Source: Telopea speciosissima
Lineage: Eukaryota > Streptophyta > Magnoliopsida > Proteales > Proteaceae
Direction: 5' to 3'
Length of the DNA: 64,000 nt
Assembly: GCF_018873765.1 (NCBI RefSeq)
Contig: NC_057918.1
Coordinates: 13,090,862-13,154,861, forward strand
A program made the position numbers and the translations under genes. Of the stretch, positions 1 through 10,078 are shown in pieces (the stretch's first letter is position 1; every line of letters begins with the position of its first letter). The notes beneath the pieces are model-generated. The model was not told the DNA's origin and ran no database searches. It saw nothing but the letters and a program-made list of their open reading frames with translations.

Positions 1-283
1 CCCATACGTAAACACAGAATAATACCAATGAAGTCACTCGGCCACAAATTGAACATGCTATTGTCCAAGTTTATCAAGTTACTTCGACGTGGCTGCCATA
101 ATTGTGTAAGATACTTCTACGTTCAATATAAATTTTGTGTCAGATACTTTAAAAATGCCATTTCCATGGTGTATCAGGGTACAGGATCAGGATTCAATTA
201 CCATACTGCTCTGGTTATCCAAAAAGATATAAAAGAGCAACCCAGTGCACAAGACATTATCCAAAAAGATATCATTATGAAAA

Positions 284-598
284 TACTTTACTTTGATTAT
301 GTTAAACTTTCCCCCCTTTTGCAGGTTCATTAAATGAATTTTGTTTAAAAAAGGGCATACCCAGTGCACAAGGATCCTGTTACTGCAGGGTCTGGGGAGG
401 GGCATGTGTACGCAGCTTAACCCCAATTCTTTATAGAGAGGCTGTTTCCTTGTTCAAACCCATGACCACCAGGTTGCAATAGAGCAACCTTATTATTGCG
501 ACAAGGCCGGGCCTCTAATTTTGTTTATAATATGAAAAGACTTTATTTTGCTTATGTTAAACTTCATGCTTTTTCCCCTCTTTTGCAAGTTCAGTAAA
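284..598. repeat. Imperfect direct repeat flanking a SINE
   Basis: Two similar stretches of about 50-65 bp lie at 284-335 and 531-598. Both contain TTATGTTAAACTT, a C/T-rich tract and TTTTGCA(G/A)GTTCA. They flank the SINE at 348-516 and are in the same orientation. The sequence shows duplication only; its origin (older element termini or local duplication) is unknown. Confidence 0.5.
348..516 (-). mobile_element. Au-type SINE, nearly full length
   Basis: Read on the minus strand this is a tRNA-derived SINE of the Au family. It has a head with GGTTGC..ATTGCAACCTGGTGGTCATGGG (box B-like GGTTTGAAC region), then CAGCCTCTCTATAAAG, then CAGACCCTGCAGTAACAGGATCCTTGTGCACTGGG and a short terminal T run. 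An 11-bp target-site duplication, AATTTTGTTTA, flanks it exactly at 337-347 and 517-527. The perfect duplication argues for a fairly recent insertion or good preservation. It has no coding capacity. Confidence 0.85.
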
Positions 599-3208
599 AT
601 AGAAGTTCTAAAATTTGTCATTGGTGGGTGGACCCATACCTTTAAAATCTCAAATTACTGAGGTAACAGTACACAAAGTTACGAATAAATTGCCACCAAG
701 AGCATACAATGCATCTTTTTGATTACATGTGGAATATGACTAAGATCTTCATCCATATCTTTATTACAACAGTTATATATTTCCTATTCCTCTTAGCAGG
801 CGTTCTATTTTTTTATTTTATTAAGGGATAATTTCATATTTTCTAAAATTAACCATACACAAATGACTTACTTCTGCAAAAAGCATCAAAATCATATCTA
901 AGAACCTTTAAATATATCATATCCATACGCCACACACAAAGATAGTTTAAATGTCGAACATGTCAATCACTTTAGTAGATAGAATACATTTTAAAAACAC
1001 ATAAAAGGAGGGAAATGTAACCAAGGAGCATTATGAAACAAGAACACAAGCATGAAAAAACATTGTTAATTCATTACACAGATTAAGCCCTGATGGGATT
1101 GGCAACAATTGAAACTCTCAAATTTTGTTGTGTTGGATGCTAACTAACATGTGGGCCAACAAGTAGTTTTCCTGTTCTGAGGTTAAAATTTTAGTCCATA
1201 TGTTAGGGTGGATCAACAAAATCAAGTGTTTGGTCTTTGGAGTTGATGAGATCAGAGGTGCGAAGAGAAAGATCTCTTTTTTATGACTTCTACTTCTTGA
1301 TCCCGGCCAGGAAAAGTGACCGACCAAAGCCATATTGAAGAATGAAAGAAAGGGTTTACGAGCCTTAGCCCTGTAAGCCCACACCTGTGGCACAAACCCA
1401 TTTTTGATCCATTGGTCCTAGCATCATAGGCACCGAACGGTCGCCCCCTTATTACTAGACCTACCTGCTACAATAATTCCATAAACACCTAGTGATACTA
1501 TTAAGAGGTGTCCCTTAATTTAGCAGAGGACAATTCCTCAAGGATGGAGATTGACACTGCCCCTACTCAGGTTATGAAGAGCATTAGGGTGGTTGTTATA
1601 AATGTTCATGGGATTCACTCTCCTGGCTGGATGAAAGTCACATGAAAGGAAGAGCTGCCTTGTTATTATTGTTTACTCTACTTGTTGAAAGTCAATGGGG
1701 AAATTTGGGATTTGAATATCATTGGGGCAGTAGTATAACATGATAATTTCGGCCTTGAGAGTTAAAATGGGTTTTAATATCCTTCCTACATTGGAAATGA
1801 AAGGGATAAAATTGTAGTTTGACTCGTGATTTAAGAAAATGCCATCACCATAAACTATAAAGCTTTGTTACACCCATAACTAAATTCTCTATAATTATGA
1901 AGCGTAAACCATGTCCCTCCTTAAGATCTTTTCTTTTATAGACAAAAATTAATAAACCTTCCAGGAATGGCCCTAATTGCTTAAGGATCAAGCCTTCCAT
2001 GTAAAGGATCTTAGTCAAGATTGGTGGACAAACCCAACAGCAAAAACAATAAGAAGAAAAAGGAGTTCATGCCCACAACAGCCTTAGATATACCAATGCA
2101 ACAGCATATAAAAGGCAATATGGTTTCCCAACAATGATTTGCTTTCATTGGCTGTAATGCTCTTTTTCCCACACATGATTCTTCTCCTTCCTGGATTTCC
2201 ATAATGAATTTACTTAAATGATACTTTACAACTCTCTGAAAGAATGTGAATGAAAGGCCTCCCTTCTCCTTAGGGTGGCAAATCTTCCCAATTTACGAGC
2301 TAATTTTTTTCAAGTCACCCATCCTATTCCATAGTAATTATCTATTAGGAAACTCTGATTAGTTACCCAACAATACCAACAATGAAATGAGTAACATATA
2401 GTCATACACTAGACACTATCAACAGTCTCAAAACTCTCCAAATGAAGGTGAGACATTGACCTCCAGCTTATTATTAATCTGAAGAATCTTGCAAGGCACA
2501 AGTCTAGATTTGAAACAAGTACTCAATTGAATGAAAATTATTAAAACGGTTGTGCCAAGACAAGGAATTACGATGAAATAAGATGAAGATGTTGTACAAT
2601 AATTAGAAGAACCTAACAAACCTATTTACACAAATTAGATTCGGCTAAATCTAGGACCAGTATAAGAAAATGTTCTTGAAAACATTAGAAAGATAAGGTA
2701 AGAATGGGATATTCAAAGCATGCAGAAAAATTCATGTTAACGCTATTTATTCAACAGATCCAATAGCCTATCTGGATTCTGGACTAGGACAGAAGGTTAA
2801 CAGAAATTCAACAACTGAGGAATGAGCAAAGAAGCACCAGAATGTGAGATACTGGGATAATCGCAGAGATATCAGAGAGACGTGAATAACAGGAACAAAA
2901 GGAAGACCTTACAATCCTTTTCCACCTTCCATTTTACTCTGTTCTTAGGGAGAATAATCAATCAAAGCTCAATCCACAGGTAAATCAAGACAATCAATAA
3001 ATAAGATAAAGAGATAATCATTAAATGGGTAGTCTTCGGACGAACAGTATTGCATGAAACGAAAGCCAAAACTGTCAGAGAAAGCAGAGATAAATCCAGG
3101 GGTATGAGAGGAATCACAGGGAATGCAACAAAGTATAGACAGGCAAGTATCAGAAAGAGGAGGAAGGGGTGGGAAAGGGAAATGAAGAAGAACAGAATCA
3201 TTACTTAC
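528..3208. other. Non-coding stretch, probably intron of the DUF538-type gene
   Basis: No coding exon or intact mobile element was recognised here. The short open frames are AT-rich and resemble nothing known. If the DUF538-type call at 3209-3310 is right, this is the 5' part of its first intron on the minus strand. Searching by eye for the expected second exon (a Trp-Ile-Phe-Asn-Lys motif and the ensuing Leu-Pro-rich segment) found nothing, so that exon probably lies beyond position 1. Confidence 0.4.
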
Positions 3209-3310
3209 AGTGATGTCTTCAGTAATGTTGGAGATCTCCTCCTTGGCTTTACGGGAAATCCAAAAGCTCCCAGCTTTTAAGCTTCCCACCTTCGTCAGAG
3301 CTTTCTCCAT
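3209..3310 (-). CDS. DUF538-family protein, first coding exon only (partial)
   Basis: A 34-residue exon starts at ATG 3310-3308 (MEKALTKVGS, then SFWISRKAKEE and SNITEDIT). It ends at a consensus donor (ACT|GTAAGTAA) read on the minus strand. This N-terminus resembles the plant DUF538 proteins that begin with a short basic stretch followed by a G-S-[FY]-W-[IL]-x-x-K-A motif, related to Arabidopsis At5g01610. DUF538 proteins are small single-domain plant proteins of unknown biochemical role. The upstream leader is GA-rich on the coding strand (CT run at 3343-3362), as is common in plant 5' UTRs. No second exon is visible in 1-3200, so the gene is cut by the window edge or has a long intron. 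The assignment rests on a short exon and is moderate. Confidence 0.6.
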
Positions 3311-3480
3311 TACTGTCTGCTCTCGTTCCCTCACTCCCTCACACACTCTCTCTCTCTCTCTCCCACCGGTTCCTACCGAGAGAGGAGGTCTCTAACACGC
3401 AATTTGTCTCTGTGTGTCACTCTGAAGTCTGAAGTCTCACCACTCTCTCTCCAGAGCATAAAGTGGACTTATCGCTGCTT
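3311..3480 (-). promoter_or_regulatory. Probable 5' leader of the DUF538-type gene, GA/CT-rich
   Basis: On the gene's strand this region carries a GA dinucleotide run (CT at 3343-3362 on the plus strand) and several CTCTCT/GAGAGA blocks down to about 3450. Such Y-patch or GA-rich leaders are typical of plant 5' UTRs and core promoters. No canonical TATA box was identified, so the transcription start is not fixed. Confidence 0.4.
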
Positions 3481-3962
3481 TTGAGATGAACAGGACACCT
3501 TAACTAAAAAGCGGGGGCGCCCAAAATTTATTTTGAGATAAACGATTGATATGCAATACGAGTTTTCTTCGGTCAAGATCAGCTGTTACGATGGGACCCA
3601 CAGAAGTTACGAATATGGGCCCCATTGTCAGGCATTTACTTCTTTTAATTTTTTGGGAAATGCATCTCTCAGCTCCCACCCCCCTCTCTCTCTCCTGCCC
3701 CGATCGAACCGTCGGTTCAGAATTTTTTTTTAAAATTTTAATAACGGATCCCAGAATGACGCGGAAAAAGGGTTTCAAATCGGTTTGGTTTCAGGTATTC
3801 AGTTCGATTTTGGTTCGATCCAAGAGAGTGCTAGTGTGAACAATTGAAACCCCTTCTGAAAATCTGTACTCAAATTCATCCTTTTTTTCTTGGAAGTTTA
3901 AATACTATAATATGTACTCAAATTTACCCCCAAAAAAATCATCTTTTTTCGGTTCGGTTTTA

Positions 3963-4632
3963 GGCCTGAGTTGGTATGATTTCTATTTCAATTTCAGGGG
4001 GTGATTTCTATTTCTGAAATTGTTTGGTTTGACCTTTGCACTTTATTTCAGTGAAATAGCTGAGGAGCTGTTTCAGAATTTCTATTTCATTTGATTTAGC
4101 ATTCTTGCTCTTGAATGAGCACGTGGTTAATTTCATGGGCAAAGTAGTAATTTCATATTAAAAATAAAACACCACCCTTCTCCTAATGGTCTCATCACCA
4201 CCTCCCCACTCCCACCATTGCTACCGCCACTACCCTGCCATCACCATCCCCACCACCACTATCGTTGCCACTGCTACCGCCACCACCATTGCCATTGCCA
4301 CCACCACCACCACAACCACCGTCACTACTTCCACAATCACCACAACCACCGCTACTTCTTCCACAACCACCACCCCCCCCCCCACCGCTACCCCTTCAAC
4401 ATCGCCACTACTTCCACGTCACCACTACCCTGCCACCACCACCACCGTCCTTCCCAAAGAAATATAGAGAATCTATTCTCAGAATTTGAACTATCAAGGG
4501 GATTTTTTTTATTCTTGAAATATTTCATATTGATACAACCAAAACAATTTCAATTTTTTGACCAAAAACCTATTTGTTGACTACTTCAAGAAATCAATCC
4601 AAAATAAAATAGAAATTATACCAAATCAGGCC
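3963..4632. mobile_element. Tourist-like (PIF/Harbinger) MITE with TTA duplication
   Basis: The terminal inverted repeats are GGCCTGAGTTGGTATGATTT on the left and, on the complementary strand at the right, GGCCTGATTTGGTATAATTT. A TTA trinucleotide abuts both ends (3960-3962 and 4633-4635). A TTA/TAA duplication with G-rich ends is the hallmark of PIF/Harbinger-derived Tourist MITEs. It is non-coding and about 670 bp. The interior contains a CCA/CAC-rich low-complexity block at about 4187-4450. Confidence 0.8.
4187..4450 (+). repeat. CCA/CAC-rich low-complexity tract
   Basis: This stretch is almost entirely CCA, CAC, ACC and ACT triplets, including a run of about ten C near 4374. Every frame is open and gives His-, Pro- or Thr-rich translations, which is compositional rather than coding. 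It lies wholly inside the Tourist-like MITE and accounts for much of its length. Confidence 0.85.
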
Positions 4633-5652
4633 TTAGAGAGTGTTAACGTGATATGGAATCAAATTAAGAACAAAATCGATTCTGAAAAACGATATTCAAA
4701 ACGAACTTGTGCGATTCGATTTTGATTCTTATATGGTTTTGTTTTGGTTCCTATACTTGGTTCATATGTATAATATATTAGTACCCAAATTCAGTTCAAT
4801 TTTGGTTCAAATTGACGATTCCTATGCTGGAACTAGAGTCAAACTAAATCGAATTTAATTCTTATATTTTAGATTCGGATTGTAACCAAATTTTATTTAT
4901 TTCAGTTCGATTCAGCATATTCGTTATGGTTCTAATTTGACACCCTGACCTCATTTTATTTTAAATAAAATTTCCATGCATTTGGGTAATTTTATTTTAA
5001 TTTTTTAATTAATAGAATTTGAAACATTTGTGACAAATGGAGTGATAAATTTAATCTATAATTTTTTACATAATTATTAATTTGTTCTAAAGATTTAGGA
5101 AATTGGTTCTTACATGCCTGTTGTAGTAACCCTTTTCTTTAAACCAACTATTTTTTGTCATAAGAAAAGATGATTTAGCATTTTGATTATTTTGATAGAT
5201 CAAGATCCTTAGAAACATAATCATCATATATAAGGTATGCTTGCTAGTTTTTTTTAATTCTTTGAGTGACTACTATTATTCAATGTTCAATCGGTCCATA
5301 TTTTTTTCTCTTTAGAAAAGGGTATTCAAAGTATTGTAGAACTGGTTTGGAATTTAATACAGTAAAAATAAGTGATGACCAAAGGCACCGGCTAGTGCTG
5401 GTAATGTCCTTGGTTGGTTATAGCGAAGTCTTGAGGATCAAATTCCCCCTTCACCTAAGGGCGGGATTGGGGGTTGATAAGAATATAAAGGAAAAAGAAT
5501 GTTGTCTGGTTGTGTGATCTTTGCGTTCAGACTTTAGACACAACCCCTTGGAATGACTATCCCGACCCCCTACAAAATGACAAAAAATTCCCCAATGAAG
5601 ACTTGGACGAAGGAGACCTAAGTCATTATTGGGCATTAATTTCGTTCCTTTC

Positions 5653-5975
5653 GTTGGACCCCCTGGTTTAATCTCGCAATTGAATTTGCATTGGCACTGA
5701 TGTGGAGTATTAAAATCCTCTGCAGTACCGGCGGGGCGGCGATGCACATCCGGCGGCACAGCAGAGGCCATGTGGCAGGAACGTTGGACCCCCTGGTTTA
5801 ATCTAGCAATTGAATTTGCATTGGCACTGATGTGGAGTATTAAAATCCTTTGCAGTATCGGCGGGGCGGCGATGCACATCCGGCGGCACAACAGAGGCCA
5901 TGTGTGCCACCAGGCCTTTGCTGTGCCGTCAGATGTGCACCCCCACCCCGCCGGTACTACAGAGGATCCTGGTCC
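5653..5975. repeat. 130-bp tandem duplication joined to a family E palindrome
   Basis: The segment starting GTTGGACCCCCTGGTTTAAT at 5653 recurs at 5783 with few differences, giving two 130-bp units. The second unit runs into an inverted arm: GGATTTTAATACTCC..GCAGTA.CGGCGGGG and CACATCCGGCGGCACA on the left are complemented by TGTGCCGTCAGATGTGCA and CCGCCGGTACTACAGAGGATCC on the right (to about 5970). The palindrome is closely related to the one at 54293-54418. No coding capacity. Confidence 0.75.
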
Positions 5976-6550
5976 TGGCCAACCCCCCCACATGTTAGAA
6001 CTAAGGATTTTCCACTCAATAAAAGCTAAAAGGGAGACAAAAACTCTTCGGAAAGCTGGAGCTTGGACCTGTCGATTACAAACCATCGTGGCCTCAAACC
6101 AGCTCTCATAAGCAAGTGAGCTTACTGATCTGATCTTTCGTATCTGGATTCCTCAACTAATCCAACCAATGCTGATCTATCTCTTGAATGGAAGCTAATA
6201 GCCATGCAGGCTAAACATCCTAGCTGCAACTAGAAACCATCATTCGGAGGGCGGGCTTTTTTGAGGAATTCAATCTGATTGTAAACTAGGTGCTTCAACT
6301 TCATTTGGAGAAGCCTTCGAAGTCCGACCACCACTCTTATACCGCACTGTGCGCGCCAAACACCTTCATGCATGCTCAACAGCCTAACGTGATGAGGGAG
6401 TCATCACTATTGGGACCACTAGCTACGAAATTCTATGATCAATACATGCACAAAAGAAACCTTCCCAATCTCAGTCAGAAAATCGATGTAGATCGTCACA
6501 CACGTTCTTCTTCTTGAAATATAATTTATCTTTTCTATATAAAAAATAAG

Positions 6551-6720
6551 GGAAGTAGTTTTTTGTCCAGGAGTGTGATCTACGCCAACACTCCCATGTG
6601 TCTATCTCTCTCTCCTCCTCAAAACAAGGATAAGGGGGCATAAGTGTATTTTTATATGGGCATGAGAGAGATAGATTCATTGGAGTACTGGCATACACCA
6701 CACTCCCGAACAGAGATGTG
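6551..6720. mobile_element. Foldback MITE, family B, copy 1
   Basis: This palindrome has arms of the form GGAAGTAGTTTT..GTCC.GGAGTGTG.TCTACGCCA.CACTCCCATG and the complementary TGGAGTACTGGCATACACCACACTCC. A short A/G-C/T-rich spacer separates them (CTCTCTCCTCCTCAAAACAAGG versus GAGAGAGATAGATTCAT). Related copies lie at 27821-27990, 47155-47315 and 50476-50780. It is non-autonomous with no ORF. Confidence 0.7.
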
Positions 6721-7164
6721 AACATGAGATGTGGTGTGGTTGGACTTAATATTTACCATGTGGCAGTTCAATTAGGTTTAATTTTATGAACAAGTAGATT
6801 GTAACTATCAAGTTTGAACCGATAAGAACTAGCCATTTGGCAATAGAAGGCTATGGAGAATGGAGATCCAATAAAAAATAAAAAAATAAAATTTAAGAAT
6901 CAATAGGATCGATGGCTGAAATGCAAGGAAGAAGCCACTATATGGACAGTAAATGATTCAATTTTGCAATGAATTCACCAAAAAAATAAAAATAAATTCC
7001 AGACCCTGTACTCCTATCCAATTGTTGGATTTACCAAATTACCCTTCCACATGACACTTAGGTGGTCCATGACGGATTCCATGGATGGACTGAGCACATG
7101 AAGTTTTATCCTAAGAAGGAAAAAAAAGGGATATATTCCTAAACAAAGAATAAAGCTATCCCCA

Positions 7165-7350
7165 TCATAGGGACCAGCTTGTAAGAATGGTATTCTATTG
7201 TAACCTATTGGTTGCGGGTTCAAAACTTGAAAACAACCTCTCTAGTGAAGTAGGGGATAAGAGTGTGTACATTTACTGATTTCCCCCTCCCAAACCTTGC
7301 AGTAACGAAAGCCTCATGCACCAAGATGCTCTATTGGTGTTATGTAACAG
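7165..7350 (+). mobile_element. Diverged Au-type SINE
   Basis: In plus orientation it shows the tRNA-like box B (GGTTGCGGGTTCAAAACTTG) followed by AACAACCTCTCTAGTGAAGTAGGGGATAAG, TGTACATT and CTTGCAGTAACGAAAGCCTCATGCACCAAGATGC. The order matches the Au SINE at 348-516, but with more substitutions. Target duplications were not resolved. Confidence 0.7.
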
Positions 7351-7839
7351 ATAAACTATTTGACTCTCGATGGGGAGTCTGCGTCCTAACCCAAGACACA
7401 GAGATGACGAAATGACCACCCTGTTGATGATAAAATAACTTTTACTTAACAATTAATACTTTTAGGCATATGGGTCTCTAGACCTTCCAAAACAAATAGA
7501 TTTATATATGGAAGAGAAAGACTCTTTAGTTTCTACATCCAAAAACAGACATATTGAGAGAGTTTTTTTTTGGTAAAAGACTGGGACAGTCTAACCGACA
7601 CAGATTTTGCACTTACAGCTCAGACCTCACCACTCTCACATGGTGAGATCGTGAAACTGCCAGCTCATAGTCTAAAGTCATTCATACTAATGCTTCTTTG
7701 TCTATGGTCAGCTTCAATACATGACCCATCATTCATATTTTGTTTTGAGTTATTTGGTTAAAGGAAGGATGGGATGGGCAATTTGGTAAATTGAAGCTCA
7801 ATTTTCAGTATTCTTGTAATTTTTCTATTTTTATGAATG

Positions 7840-8055
7840 ATCTTTCTCAGGGTCACTATGCCTAGTAAAGTATAATGCTTCACTATTTATCACTTGCAGT
7901 ACATAGGTTAGTCAATGTGATAAGAGGATTCTTCATACATCTCAATTCTCAATGGTCAAATTTTAATCCAATGTAAGTAAGCAAGGAGAGTTGTTGAAAC
8001 TCTAATTCAAAGTTTTAGTAAAATTATCAAAATACCATCAAATGGAGATGAATAT
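7840..8055. repeat. Dispersed repeat (family J), inverted partner at 51.8-52.1 kb
   Basis: The sequence containing GTCACTATGCCTAGTAAAGT and AAATTATCAAAATACCATCAAATGGAGAT is found in reverse complement at about 51775-52092 (CCATTTGATGGCATTTTGATAATTTT.., then CACTTCACTAGGCATAGTGAC). The two copies are diverged but collinear over some 200-300 bp. It is probably a MITE or other non-coding element. Confidence 0.6.
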
Positions 8056-8087
8056 AAAATACAAAATAGTATCTTTAATAATTGGGA

Positions 8088-8195
8088 GAATGTTCTCTGT
8101 GCCGCAGTGCAGACTGCGTCCAGACACATGACCCTGCCACTCAGGGGGGTAGGATGGCCATTGTGCCCACCCCCATGTCCTAATGAACAATGTCT
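8088..8195. mobile_element. Foldback MITE, family A, copy with decayed right arm
   Basis: It begins GAGAATGTTCTCTGTGCCGCAG with TGCAGACTGCGTCCAGACACATG and the family core GGATGGCCATTGTGCCCACCCCCATG. The expected complementary arm after the core is degraded. Better-preserved copies lie at 19920-20050 and 21198-21333. Confidence 0.65.
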
Positions 8196-8359
8196 TATAA
8201 AAATGAATATGAGAATGTTCTCCTTGTCATTTTCCACACTGAGGGTTGAAATGAAAGTCTGAAATCCACATGAAATAGAATTACAGAGTAGAACTCTACA
8301 ACCCATTGTGTAGGCCTTTCTTCAAATCTCTCCTCAAAGCTAACTAGCGATGCAAATTT

Positions 8360-8390
8360 TCAGTAAGTATTCGACCGGAACTTCCTTAGT
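8360..8390 (-). pseudogene. Fragment of chorismate mutase last exon
   Basis: This 31-bp stretch matches the intact last exon at 10095-10125 with only two differences (TAAGTATTCGACC.GAACTTCC). It corresponds to the codons just before the Leu-Leu-Arg-Arg-Leu-Asp terminus. It lies next to the inverted truncated copy at 8415-9080 and in the opposite orientation to it, so the pseudogene locus is rearranged. Confidence 0.6.
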
Positions 8391-8414
8391 TGGTCTTTCA
8401 GGCTTCAGTCATTC

Positions 8415-9080
8415 AACTTCTTTTTTATGTAAGTTGGGATCGTTATAAGTTCTTCTTCTAGCAAACTATTGCTATTTATCCACTGGGTTTTGTTTTGAAA
8501 CTGATGTAGGCCAAGAACACATTTGGATTTGATTCAAGAATAACACCAAAGTGAAATTTTCCTATGAATGGATTCTGAATTGACTTGGACAGATGATATA
8601 GCTTAGAATGGTTATAGTTAGGACATTGACAGTCAGTTGGGAAACACACAGAGTCTGGCGAGAACTATTAGTTTGAATCTTTATCGAACCTCTAGTTTGT
8701 AGGCTTTGATGAGAAGAAAACCGCAGCATTGTTTTCTTAACAAACTGATTTGTTAGTGACCAAATTACTATCAAACAAAAGTGATGTTTTATTGTCTTAG
8801 CTAGATGCTTCTAATTTGGTGTTAGATTTTTGTTTCCTAATCAGGTTTTGCATCCGATTGCAAACTCCATCCATATAAACATGAACATTAGGAAAAAAAG
8901 TGAAGTCATATAAAAAATGTTGGGGGTTACAGATATCTAGAACTACCATTGACCCGATCGAGTAGAACAACCAGAAAAAAAGTGAAGTTAGAAAGCCGTA
9001 TGATTATCTATCTTGTATGGCTTGGGGGATCCAACCAATGAGGGAGTCTTGGGCTCTATCGAACATCTAGGGAATATGCA
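8415..9080 (+). pseudogene. Truncated, inverted chorismate mutase copy
   Basis: The segment 8415-8844 aligns, in reverse complement, with the intron between exons 3 and 4 of the intact gene (12000 down to 11562). An acceptor (CTAATCAG) follows at 8844. The exon start at 8845 then translates VLHPIANSIHIN versus VLQPIADSININ in the intact gene. Homology to the exon breaks off near 8893 and resumes with sequence matching the next intron (11290 down to about 11090; shared GAACAACCAGAAAAAAA and GTGAAGTTAGAAAGCC). Most of exon 4 is missing and the intron is eroded, so no chorismate mutase can be made. It is a genomic (intron-containing) duplicate, not a retrocopy. Confidence 0.8.
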
Positions 9081-9163
9081 ATGTGATGTTACGAAAAATC
9101 CTTACAAGAACATATTCCACCCCTCAAATTTTGAAATCGAATTCGATCTCTTGCCATTTTGTT

Positions 9164-9352
9164 GGACTCGGCTCCTGTCAATACGGGCAGCGGGGCTGCA
9201 TGTGCAGCGCCAGAGGTGAGGCGGCGTGCATTTACCGCCTTACCCCTGCCCGAGCATCTTGCCCGAGCAGGGGTAAGGCGGTCAATGTGCACCGCCTCAC
9301 CTCTGGCGCTGCACATGCAGCCCAGCTGCCTGGATTGACAGGATCTTTTTCG
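9164..9352. mobile_element. Near-perfect palindromic MITE (family D) with 9-bp duplication
   Basis: Two arms of about 80 bp (9174-9256 and 9260-9342) are almost exact complements with a loop of only a few bases at TCT. They include GCTGCATGTGCAGCGCCAGAGG, its complement, and CCGCCTTACCCCTGC..CGAGCA / TGC.CGAGCAGGGGTAAGGCGG. CATTTTGTT is present at 9155-9163 and 9353-9361, a 9-bp duplication typical of Mutator-like insertions. There is no coding capacity. Related but less perfect copies are at 46012-46126 and 46441-46560. Confidence 0.8.
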
Positions 9353-9361
9353 CATTTTGTT

Positions 9362-10078
9362 AGTAGTAGTTAAGTTGCAAAATGACATGTTTTTTGCATA
9401 TTCTTAGGTTTTTGACGACCTTCAAAGTCATTTATGGGGCTGCACTAATGAGCCCAAATGCAATGGGCTTCTCCCTATGACATGCATGCACAATACAGAG
9501 TTTGTCTCAGCCTCTCAGGTACAAAGCCTGTAAGCTTCAATTGCATCGCTAGCTCATTCAACTTCTCATATATCTCCTTTCACCAAGGGTGAGACCTATC
9601 TCCAGTCACAAACTCATGAATTGAACTCTTAACCTCAACAGAACTCGACCCTAATATTGCAGAATAGGGGTTTAAAAATTAATCCCCATGTAGCAACACA
9701 GAATAGAATCCCCACAAGCTCTCCTTCATAACATCTACTTAGGGTGTTCTCATTCCCATAACCTTCCTTCTGTAGTTGGGATCTCGTTGTACCCAGGATC
9801 CCGCAACTTCAACTTGTTCCTTAGGGTATTAAACAACGAACCATTTAAGAGATATTTAGGATTTCCTAATAATTCACAGATGCAAATTCTCCTAGAGAAG
9901 ACAGCTAAAACTAAAACTATCTTACAAATCAGCGACTACAAAGGGATATATCTTCAATTTCATTATATTCAACTAAAACTATGTTACAAATTAATATCAA
10001 CATTGCAAGATGACTAAATTCAATATTTTCTTTCCCCAACCTCATGTAGATCTCAACAGGAAACGTATAATGTCTAAT
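9362..10078. other. Downstream flank of chorismate mutase
   Basis: No gene was recognised. The part nearest 10078 should hold the 3' UTR and polyadenylation region of the minus-strand chorismate mutase gene (AT-rich; the ORFs are short and featureless). Nothing else could be assigned. Confidence 0.4.

Larger units (their letters stand above)
3770..4944. mobile_element. Element with AGGGT(G/T)TCAAA-type ends, interrupted by a Tourist MITE
   Basis: The left end reads GGGTTTCAAATCGGTTTGG and the right end TTTGACACCC (its complement is GGGTGTCAAA). The interior is rich in AAATCGATT/TTCGATTTTGGTTC-type sequence also seen in the elements near 34.1, 49.3 and 56.6 kb. The insertion at 3963-4632 splits it in two. 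No target-site duplication was resolved, so the boundaries are approximate. Confidence 0.5.

Noticed and set aside
348-516. tRNA gene suggested by a box B-like motif
   Set aside because: No cloverleaf with acceptor and anticodon stems is present; the sequence is a tRNA-derived SINE head.
4186-4580. Long open frames rich in His, Pro and Thr
   Set aside because: They are translations of a CCA/CAC low-complexity tract open in all frames inside a MITE.
5451-6086. 211-residue minus-strand frame
   Set aside because: It spans the 130-bp tandem duplication and the family E palindrome; its internal protein repeat is just the DNA repeat.
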